From Bordetella parapertussis (lineage in GTDB: Bacteria; Pseudomonadota; Gammaproteobacteria; Burkholderiales; CAIKXV01): DNA of 7,482 nt. Under the pieces are notes generated by a model. That model worked only from the letters and a program-made list of their open reading frames with translations, did not search any database and was not told the DNA's origin. The first letter of the stretch is position 1, and every line of letters starts with the position of its first letter. The position numbers and the translations under genes are program-made. The DNA is taken from the NCBI GenBank assembly GCA_945877995.1, contig CAMDXD010000191.1, positions 1-7,482 of the forward strand, written 5' to 3'. Below, piece by piece: positions 1 to 5,245 of this stretch.

Positions 1-507
1 CAGGAACGGCAGCAGCCCGCCCGCGGCGATCAGCGCAAGCACCGCGGGCGGCAGCTTCGGCACCGCTGCGCTGAAGCCGCTGGCCGGCACGGCGATCCGT
101 CCGGCCGCCACGTCAACCTCGATCAGGTCGCCCTCGTGGATCGCGGATACATCGCATTCGGCGATCGGCAGGCCGTTGTTGATCGCGTTGCGGTAGAACT
201 GCCGGCCGAACGACTGTGCGATGACGGCCGACACGCCCATCGCGCGCAGCACGTGCACTGCCTGCTCGCGCGACGAGTTGATGCCGAAGTCCTTGCCCGC
301 GACGATCACGTCGCCCGCCTTGATGCGCTGCGCGAATCCGGGCTGCAACTGTTCGAATGCATGTTCGGCCAGCCACTGGACGGATTTGCCCATGTTGTAC
401 TTGGCCGAACAGTGGATGTCGGTGCTGACCTCGTCGCCGAGGCGGTGCACGGTTGCGCGTATCGCTGCGACGGTGGATGCGGTGCCGGTCATGGGTGTCT
501 GCGTCAT
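1..507 (-). CDS. LeuD-like small subunit of an aconitase-superfamily hydro-lyase (3' end cut off by window)
   Basis: This is the swivel-domain subunit of a heterodimeric aconitase-family dehydratase/isomerase. It is annotated by family as the 3-isopropylmalate dehydratase small subunit, short LeuD2 type. The 169 visible residues have no stop, and the last ones (AGGLLPFL) match the usual C-terminus, so only a few residues should be missing. Family marks are VIVAGKDFG (67-75), the SSR substrate-binding motif (78-80) and SFGRQFYRNAINNGLP (99-114). The start at 507 is chosen because AGGGG lies a good distance upstream; an in-frame ATG at 492 is a weaker alternative. The ribosome site overlaps the large-subunit stop region, with an 11-nt gap, so the two are translationally linked. 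Oddities: the specificity loop reads KYNMGK (36-41) instead of a YLRT/YLVY-type sequence, and the usual GCGSSREH reads GINSSREQ. Family assignment is firm; the substrate is unknown, and leucine biosynthesis is doubtful because no leuB or leuA is visible. Confidence 0.88.
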   Translation of the reverse strand, partial: MTQTPMTGTASTVAAIRATVHRLGDEVSTDIHCSAKYNMGKSVQWLAEHAFEQLQPGFAQRIKAGDVIVAGKDFGINSSREQAVHVLRAMGVSAVIAQSFGRQFYRNAINNGLPIAECDVSAIHEGDLIEVDVAAGRIAVPASGFSAAVPKLPPAVLALIAAGGLLPFL

Positions 508-518
508 CTGTGTCCCCT

Positions 519-1799
519 TCACGCGGCGCTGCGGATGTCGTAGGCGAACTCGCGCGGGTCGGTCACGCGCCCGGTCAGCGCGGAGGCAGCGACCGTCGCG
601 GAGGAGGCGATCAGGATCTCCGACTCGGGATTCCCGAGCCGGCCCTTGAAGTTGCGGTTCGCGCTGGAGATCACGCGCTCGCGGTCGGCGGACATCAGCT
701 TGTGCGTGATGCCCACGCAGGTGCCGCAGCCGGCGGCGTCGACCGATGCACCGGCCTCGGTCAGGATCTCGAACAGCCCTTCGCGCATCGCGGCGAGGTA
801 GATCGCGCGCGAGGCCGGGGTGACGATCAGGCGCACGCCCTTCGCGATCTTCTTCCCCTTGAGGATGCTGGCGGCCTGGCGGATGTCGTCCAGTCGGCCG
901 TTGGTGCAGGTGCCGATCAGCCCGACATGCACCGGCTGGCCCGCCAGTTCGGATACGTCGACGACATCGCCGATGTCATGGTTGTGCGCCACCTTCGGAG
1001 CCAGCGTCGAGGCGTCGATCGTGAAGCGGTCTGCGTAGTGCGCGTCGGCGTCGGCGGTGACCGGCTTGGGCGCTTGTGCGCCGTGCGCGGCGAGCCAGGC
1101 GACCGTCTTGTCGTCGCATTCGAGGATCGCAGCTTCCGCACCGAGTTCGGCCGCATGGTTCGACAGGGTCATCCGGTCGTCGATCGCCATCGCCGCCACT
1201 GCGCTGCCGGTGTATTCGATCACCTTGAAGTTCGCACCTTCGGCGCCGAGGCGGCCGAGCATGGCGAGGGTGACATCCTTGGCCCATACGCCCGGGGCCA
1301 GATGCCCGGTGAGTTCGACACGGATCGTTTCGGGAACCCTGAACCAGGTGCGCCCGGTGGCGAGGATGGCAGCCACGTCGGTGCCTTCGTGTCCGGTGCC
1401 GTACACATTGAACGCCCCATAGGTCGTCGAATGCGTGTCGGTACCCACCACCAGGTCGCCCGCGGTGAAGTGGCCATGTTCTGGCAGAACCTGGTGGCAG
1501 ATGCCGTCGCCGACGTCGTAGATCACCGCGCCGGTGCGTTCGCAGAACTCGCGCATGTCGGCATGCACGTTCGCAGCCTCGCGCGATGGCGGCGGTGAGA
1601 AGTGGTCGAGCACGAAGGCGGTGCGCGCCGCGTTGGGCAGCTTGTCGAAACCGAGCGTGGCTACCGCCTTCAGCGCGTTGGCTGCGCGTGCGTCGTGCAC
1701 CATCGCGAAATCGACGCGGGCGACGACGACGTCGCCTGCATTGACCGGAGAGCCGCCCGAACGGGCGCCGAGAATCTTTTCAGCCAGCGTATGACCCAT
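519..1799 (-). CDS. LeuC-like large subunit of an aconitase-superfamily [4Fe-4S] hydro-lyase
   Basis: This 426-residue protein has the length of the short LeuC2/archaeal-type isopropylmalate or homoaconitate dehydratase large subunit. The three cluster cysteines are present: C298 in GTCTNGR, and C358 and C361 in GCGTC. Other superfamily active-site positions are LDH (D65, H66), CHQ (H102), DTH (121-123) and E218. TWFRVPETIRVELTG (151-165) is characteristic of LeuC2 proteins. The ATG at 1799 is preceded by GGAAGGA with an 8-nt spacer. The small subunit follows 11 nt downstream of the stop, so the two form one transcript. A cytoplasmic enzyme acting with the small subunit is expected. Oddities: the DSH of aconitases (D165-S166-H167 in pig aconitase) is DTH here, and the usual NMAIE reads NHAAE (214-218). 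Isopropylmalate, homoaconitate, dimethylmalate or another 2-hydroxy acid are all possible substrates. The neighbours point to catabolism rather than leucine synthesis. Confidence 0.9.
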   Translation of the reverse strand: MGHTLAEKILGARSGGSPVNAGDVVVARVDFAMVHDARAANALKAVATLGFDKLPNAARTAFVLDHFSPPPSREAANVHADMREFCERTGAVIYDVGDGICHQVLPEHGHFTAGDLVVGTDTHSTTYGAFNVYGTGHEGTDVAAILATGRTWFRVPETIRVELTGHLAPGVWAKDVTLAMLGRLGAEGANFKVIEYTGSAVAAMAIDDRMTLSNHAAELGAEAAILECDDKTVAWLAAHGAQAPKPVTADADAHYADRFTIDASTLAPKVAHNHDIGDVVDVSELAGQPVHVGLIGTCTNGRLDDIRQAASILKGKKIAKGVRLIVTPASRAIYLAAMREGLFEILTEAGASVDAAGCGTCVGITHKLMSADRERVISSANRNFKGRLGNPESEILIASSATVAASALTGRVTDPREFAYDIRSAA

Positions 1800-1807
1800 C
1801 GCTCAGA

Positions 1808-1814
1808 TCCTTCC
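1808..1814 (-). promoter_or_regulatory. Ribosome binding site of the LeuC-like gene
   Basis: The minus strand reads GGAAGGA eight nucleotides before the ATG at 1799, which supports that start. It could pair weakly with an upstream CCTTC (1819-1823 on the plus strand reads GAAGG), giving a 5-bp hairpin that would partly hide the site. Whether the hairpin forms is unknown. Confidence 0.55.
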
Positions 1815-1828
1815 ATGTGAAGGAAGCG

Positions 1829-1834
1829 ATTATG
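1829..1834 (-). promoter_or_regulatory. Candidate -10 element for the leuC/leuD-like operon
   Basis: The minus strand reads CATAAT, five of six matches to the sigma-70 -10 consensus, about 30 nt before the LeuC-like start codon. This would give a leader of roughly 20-25 nt. No good -35 hexamer is visible 16-18 nt upstream, so an activator would be needed or the match is chance. It is flanked by the short inverted repeat GCCCG-AGG-CGGGC at 1834-1846. Confidence 0.3.
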
Positions 1835-1879
1835 CCCGAGGCGGGCTGCGCATCGGGTCGTCGCGGGCGCCGCGTCCGG

Positions 1880-1885
1880 TATCAT
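1880..1885 (+). promoter_or_regulatory. Candidate -10 element for the Bug-PdxA-Bug cluster
   Basis: TATCAT resembles a sigma-70 -10 box and sits in one of the few AT-richer spots of the divergent region. No convincing -35 is seen. If used, it would leave a leader of about 115 nt before the first Bug gene, containing the inverted repeat at 1904-1922. Confidence 0.2.
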
Positions 1886-1903
1886 CCAGTGCTCAATCCA
1901 GAA

Positions 1904-1922
1904 CCGGGCACACAGCGCCCGG
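1904..1922. repeat. Inverted repeat in the divergent intergenic region
   Basis: CCGGGC and GCCCGG form a perfect 6-bp palindromic pair around a 7-nt loop. It lies in the otherwise featureless stretch between the divergent LeuC-like and Bug genes. It could be an operator half-site pair or a leader hairpin. In DNA this GC-rich such repeats also arise by chance. Confidence 0.3.
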
Positions 1923-2006
1923 CATGGCCGCCCCGCTGCTGAGGGCGACCCGTCAATCCGCGCCGAAGTCCTCGAACCAGGGGCCGGCCGCACCGGAGGA
2001 GTTTCC

Positions 2007-3002
2007 GTGATCCATCGTCGCACATGCGCCGTCGGCACCACATGCCTGTCCGTGTCCGTCATGCTCGCAGCCCTTCTTCCGGGCGATGTTGCCGCACAGG
2101 CAGGCTATCCCCAACGCCCGGTGCGCCTGATCATCCCGTTCGCGCCGGGCGGCGGCACCGATGCGGTCGGCCGCGTGCTGGCGCAGCAGCTCGGCGAACG
2201 GCATGGCCAGACCTTCATCGTCGACAACCGCCCGGCCGGCAGCGGCATCGTCGGCGCGCAGATCGTGTCGCAGGCGCCGGCGGATGGCTACACGCTGCTG
2301 TTCACGTTCAACTCGTTCGCAAGCAGCGCCCGGCTGATCGAGAAGCTGCCGTACGATCCGGCGCGCGATTTCACGCCGATCACGCTGGCCACGACCTCGC
2401 CGCTGCTGCTGCTCGCCCATCCGTCGCTGCCGGCGTCGAACATGAAGGATCTGATCGCCTACGTGAAGGCTAACCAGGGCAAGCTGAACTACGGCTCTTC
2501 GGGCAACGGCTCGCCGCCGCACCTGGGCATGGAACTGCTGATGGCGCGCACCGGGCTGTCGATGTCGCACATCCCTTACAAGGGGATCGGCCCGGCAACC
2601 GTGGCGCAACTCGGCAATGAAGTGCAGCTCGCGTTCACGCCGGTGCTGGTCGGCCTGCCGCACATGAAAGCGGGGCGCCTGAAGGCGATCGCCTCGGGCG
2701 CGCCGAAGCGCGCGGCCGCGGTGCCCGACGTGCCTACCGTCGCAGAAGCTGCCGGGCTGCCCGGCTTCGACGTGAGCGGCTGGTGGGGGCTGCTGGGGCC
2801 GGCGAAACTGCCGCAGCCGATCGTCGACCTGCTCAATGCGTCGGTGCGCCGGATCCTCGATGATGCCGATGTGCGCCGCAACCTGCTGGCGCAGGGCATG
2901 GATCCGTCGCCGACCACGCCGGAAGCATTTGCAGCGTTGATCCGGGAGGACATGGCCGTGTGGGGCGACCTGGGCCGGAAGCTCGGGATAAAGCTTGATT
3001 GA
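2007..3002 (+). CDS. Bug/TctC-family periplasmic solute receptor, copy 1
   Basis: This 331-residue protein is a tripartite tricarboxylate transporter receptor (Bug family), which binds carboxylates or related small molecules in the periplasm. The start is GTG, supported by GGAGGA at 1995-2000 with a 6-nt spacer. A signal peptide spans about residues 1-30 (arginines at 4-5, hydrophobic core, VAA then QA). Mature-domain hallmarks are FAPGGGTD (45-52), VDNRPAGSG (72-80), PADGYTLL (91-98), YDPARDFTPIT (116-126), NYGSSGNG (161-168), HIPYKG (188-193) and DVPTVAEA (241-248), then the C-terminal SPTTPEAF block. The length is normal for the family. It is the first gene of the plus-strand cluster, with 52 nt before the PdxA-like gene. 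No TctA/TctB membrane partner is in the window, so it is either an orphan receptor using a distant permease or a sensor partner. The ligand cannot be read from the sequence. Confidence 0.93.
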   Translation: MIHRRTCAVGTTCLSVSVMLAALLPGDVAAQAGYPQRPVRLIIPFAPGGGTDAVGRVLAQQLGERHGQTFIVDNRPAGSGIVGAQIVSQAPADGYTLLFTFNSFASSARLIEKLPYDPARDFTPITLATTSPLLLLAHPSLPASNMKDLIAYVKANQGKLNYGSSGNGSPPHLGMELLMARTGLSMSHIPYKGIGPATVAQLGNEVQLAFTPVLVGLPHMKAGRLKAIASGAPKRAAAVPDVPTVAEAAGLPGFDVSGWWGLLGPAKLPQPIVDLLNASVRRILDDADVRRNLLAQGMDPSPTTPEAFAALIREDMAVWGDLGRKLGIKLD

Positions 3003-3054
3003 CCTGCAGCACCGTGCCGGGGCACCCGGCGGCTGCCCAACGAAGAGACTGGAC

Positions 3055-4098
3055 ATGACTGACAAGGTACTCGAGACCCGCCCGCTGATCGGCCTGATGC
3101 TGGGCGACCCGACCGGCATTGGCCCGGAGATCGCCTGCCGGATGATCGCCCGGCGCGCCTGGCCGGCCGGCACCCGGGTGGCCGTGATCGGCGATGCGCG
3201 CGTGCTGGCGATGGGCCAGGCGGACGCGGAAGTCACCTTCCCGGTGCGCCGGTACCCGCGGGTCGAAGATATCGACTGGGACGAGGTCGAGCAGCCCGCA
3301 GGACCGACGCCCCTGATCGACCTCGCCAACATGGACCCGGCAGCGCTGCCGCGCGCCGAGGCTTCGCCGGAGGCGGGCAAGCTCGCGGGCGACACGCTCA
3401 AGGCGATGATCGACATGGCGCTGGCCGGCCGGCTCGATGGTATCTGCTTCGCCCCGCTCAACAAGGGCGCGATGTTCCGTGGCGGCTGGAACTTCCCGGA
3501 CGAGCACCAGATGTTCGCCGCGCTCACCGGGCACCAGGGGTTCTACGGCGAAATGAACGTCATCGATCAGTTCGCGACGTTCCGGGTGACCTCCCACGTC
3601 TCCTTGCGCAAGGCCGTCGACATGGTGCAGCCGCCGCGTGTCGCCGATGCGATCCGGCTGGCCGACCGGATGCTGCGTGACAAGGGCATCGCCAGCCCGC
3701 GCATCGGGGTGGCCGCGCTCAACCCCCACAACGGCGAGAACGGGTTGTTCGGTGACGAGGAGATCACGATCATCCGCCCGACGGTGGACCGGATGCGCGC
3801 CGAGGGAATCGGCTGCGTCGGCCCGGTCTCCTCGGATGTCGTGTTCATCAAGGCGCGTGCCGGCGAGTTCGACGGCGTGGTCATGATGTATCACGACCAG
3901 GGTCAGATCGCGACCAAGCTGCTCGGGTTCAACAAGGGCGTCACCGTGACAGCGGGGCTGCCGACCGTCTTCACCACGCCGGCGCACGGCACGGCCTTCG
4001 ACATCGTCGGCAGGCACGTGGCCGGCAGCGGCGCGATGGAAGCGGCGATGGACATCGGGGCGCGGCTGGCCGCGTCGCGCAAGGCCGGGGCACGCTGA
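3055..4098 (+). CDS. PdxA-like metal- and NAD-dependent dehydrogenase, substrate unknown
   Basis: This 347-residue protein belongs to the PdxA family, whose fold resembles isocitrate/isopropylmalate dehydrogenases and whose members oxidise (often with decarboxylation) hydroxy acids. Family motifs are GDPTGIGPE (17-25), PLNKGAM (134-140), NPHNGENG (223-230), MMYHDQG (277-283) and HGTAFDIVG (311-319). The three metal-binding histidines of E. coli PdxA (166, 211, 266) correspond to H181, H225 and H280. Substrate contacts are changed: H136/T137 become E150/H151 (GHTE replaced by DEHQ), N283 becomes T297 and R292 becomes F306; only K274 (K288) stays. Vitamin B6 synthesis is therefore unlikely. TphB-type dihydrodiol dehydrogenases are another known non-B6 branch of the family. 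The ATG at 3055 is preferred; the frame opens at a TTG at 2995, but that would overlap the Bug stop and add a non-conserved tail. The second Bug gene follows after 19 nt. Confidence 0.88.
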   Translation: MTDKVLETRPLIGLMLGDPTGIGPEIACRMIARRAWPAGTRVAVIGDARVLAMGQADAEVTFPVRRYPRVEDIDWDEVEQPAGPTPLIDLANMDPAALPRAEASPEAGKLAGDTLKAMIDMALAGRLDGICFAPLNKGAMFRGGWNFPDEHQMFAALTGHQGFYGEMNVIDQFATFRVTSHVSLRKAVDMVQPPRVADAIRLADRMLRDKGIASPRIGVAALNPHNGENGLFGDEEITIIRPTVDRMRAEGIGCVGPVSSDVVFIKARAGEFDGVVMMYHDQGQIATKLLGFNKGVTVTAGLPTVFTTPAHGTAFDIVGRHVAGSGAMEAAMDIGARLAASRKAGAR

Positions 4099-4104
4099 AC
4101 AACC

Positions 4105-4111
4105 AGAGGAG
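4105..4111 (+). promoter_or_regulatory. Ribosome binding site that decides the start of Bug copy 2
   Basis: AGAGGAG abuts the first in-frame ATG (4112) with no spacer, but lies 6 nt from the second ATG (4118). Normal initiation spacing favours the second. Confidence 0.65.
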
Positions 4112-4117
4112 ATGAAG

Positions 4118-5134
4118 ATGACACCACAACGAAAACAACAGCACCGCCGCCGCGCGATCCCGTCCCTGGCCGGCGTCGCATCGATCGCACTGGCCGGCAT
4201 GTCCTGCGCCGCGAACGCGCAGCAGAAGGGGCCGGCCTACCCCGACCGTCCGGTGCGCATGCTGGTCGGCTTCGCGCCCGGTGGCGGTGCGGACACCGCG
4301 GCACGTCCGCTTGGCCAGCGGCTGTCCGAGGTGCTCGGCCAGCAGTTCGTGGTGGACAACCGGCCGGGCGCCGGTGGCAACATCGCCACCGAGATCGCCG
4401 CCCGTGCGACGCCGGACGGCTATTCACTGCTGGTGGGCACGATCGCCGCGCTGGCGATCAATCCGTCGATCTACGAGAAGCTCGCCTTCGACCCGATCCG
4501 CGACTTCTCGCCGATCACCAACATGGCGTCCTCCATCAACGTGCTCGTCGTGCACCCGTCGGTGGCCGCGAAGACGGTGAAGGAACTGGTCGCGCTGCTG
4601 CGCGCCAAGCCGGGCAGCCTCAACTACGGCTCGTCCGGGGTCGGCGGTGCCGGCCATCTCTCCGGCGTGCTGCTGGAGCACATGACCCGAACCGACATCA
4701 CCCACATTCCCTACAAGGGCGGTGCGCCGGCAATGGGCGCGCTGCTCGGCGGCGAGGTGCAGATGGTGTTCGCGACCGCGGCCACCGCCATCCCGCAGAT
4801 CAAGGCCGGGAAGGTGCGTGGCCTTGCGGTGACCACCGCCACCCGGGCCGGGATGTTGCCTGACCTGCCGACGATCGCCGAAGCGGCGCTGCCCGGCTAC
4901 GAGGCGAACAACTGGTACGGACTGCTCGCGCCGGCAAAGACCCCGAAGGCGATCATCGATCGCCTGAATGTCGAGACAGTGAAGATCCTCGGGTCGCAGA
5001 GTGTGCGCGAAATCTATTTCAGCCAGGGGCTGGAGCCGACGCCGACCACGCCCGAGGCGTTCGGTGCGTACATCAAGTCGGAGATCGCCAAGTGGTCGAA
5101 GCTGGTGAAGGCGGCGGGGGTCAAGCCGGATTGA
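4118..5134 (+). CDS. Bug/TctC-family periplasmic solute receptor, copy 2
   Basis: This is a second Bug-family receptor, 338 residues from the preferred ATG at 4118 (340 if 4112 is used). The basic N-terminus (RKQQHRRR), hydrophobic stretch and AANA give a signal peptide of about 34 residues. A cysteine at 30 lacks a proper lipobox, so a soluble periplasmic protein is expected. Hallmarks are FAPGGGAD (52-59), VDNRPGAGG (79-87), PDGYSLL (99-105), FDPIRDFSPIT (124-134), NYGSSGVGG (169-177), HIPYKGG (196-202) and PTPTTPEAF (307-315). It is clearly a paralogue of copy 1 but differs in the stretch after the DGY motif (GTIAALAINPSIY against FTFNSFASSARLI), which suggests a different ligand. It sits 19 nt after the PdxA-like gene and is the last gene of the cluster before the hairpin at 5173. 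No transporter membrane subunit is present nearby. Confidence 0.93.
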   Translation: MTPQRKQQHRRRAIPSLAGVASIALAGMSCAANAQQKGPAYPDRPVRMLVGFAPGGGADTAARPLGQRLSEVLGQQFVVDNRPGAGGNIATEIAARATPDGYSLLVGTIAALAINPSIYEKLAFDPIRDFSPITNMASSINVLVVHPSVAAKTVKELVALLRAKPGSLNYGSSGVGGAGHLSGVLLEHMTRTDITHIPYKGGAPAMGALLGGEVQMVFATAATAIPQIKAGKVRGLAVTTATRAGMLPDLPTIAEAALPGYEANNWYGLLAPAKTPKAIIDRLNVETVKILGSQSVREIYFSQGLEPTPTTPEAFGAYIKSEIAKWSKLVKAAGVKPD

Positions 5135-5172
5135 GGCCTGGCGCCCGGCGCGGCTCGTCCTGCTGCATGACC

Positions 5173-5194
5173 GAAGCCGCCTCCGGGCGGCTTC
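5173..5194 (+). terminator. Hairpin terminator between convergent genes
   Basis: A perfect 9-bp stem (GAAGCCGCC with GGCGGCTTC) closes a TCCG loop, which as RNA is a C(UCCG)G UNCG-type tetraloop of high stability. On the plus strand it is followed only by a short TT-rich start (TTGCG), so the U-tract is weak. It lies about 40 nt past the second Bug stop and about 50 nt past the facing CoA-transferase stop, so it probably ends both transcripts, more convincingly the plus-strand one. Confidence 0.7.
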
Positions 5195-5245
5195 TTGCGT
5201 CGCACGAGGCGCCGCCGGGTGCTGCCCCGGTCGCTGCATCGCGGT

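Noticed and set aside
453..1598. Long plus-strand open frame (about 380 codons) opposite the LeuC-like gene
   Set aside because: It is antisense to a gene with complete family motifs, and its translation is low-complexity and Arg/Gly/Val/Asp-rich, typical of a GC-rich shadow frame. No ribosome site or known domain is seen.
1..1799. Reading the LeuC/LeuD-like pair as the leucine biosynthesis genes
   Set aside because: No leuA or leuB is visible, the subunits are the short LeuC2/LeuD2 type, and key substrate residues differ. It is not fully excluded, but it is not the best reading.
1893..1959. TCAATCC direct repeat at 1893-1899 and 1953-1959
   Set aside because: A seven-base match 60 bp apart without further symmetry is too weak to call a binding site.
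2995..3054. TTG-started N-terminal extension of the PdxA-like protein
   Set aside because: It would overlap the first Bug stop, lacks a ribosome site and adds residues not seen in the family; the ATG at 3055 fits the family N-terminus.
1953..3527. Long minus-strand open frame (about 520 codons) across the first Bug and PdxA-like genes
   Set aside because: It overlaps two genes with clear motifs, its translation is Arg-rich without recognisable domains, and it runs across a gene boundary, so it is a shadow frame.
2833..4200. Long minus-strand open frame (about 455 codons) over the PdxA-like gene
   Set aside because: It is a shadow of the coding strand with His/Arg/Asp-rich composition and no domain, and it crosses two gene boundaries.
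4190..4210. Possible lipoprotein signal in the second Bug protein (cysteine at residue 30)
   Set aside because: The residues before the cysteine (GMS) do not fit a lipobox, and a good signal peptidase I site (AANA) follows directly.
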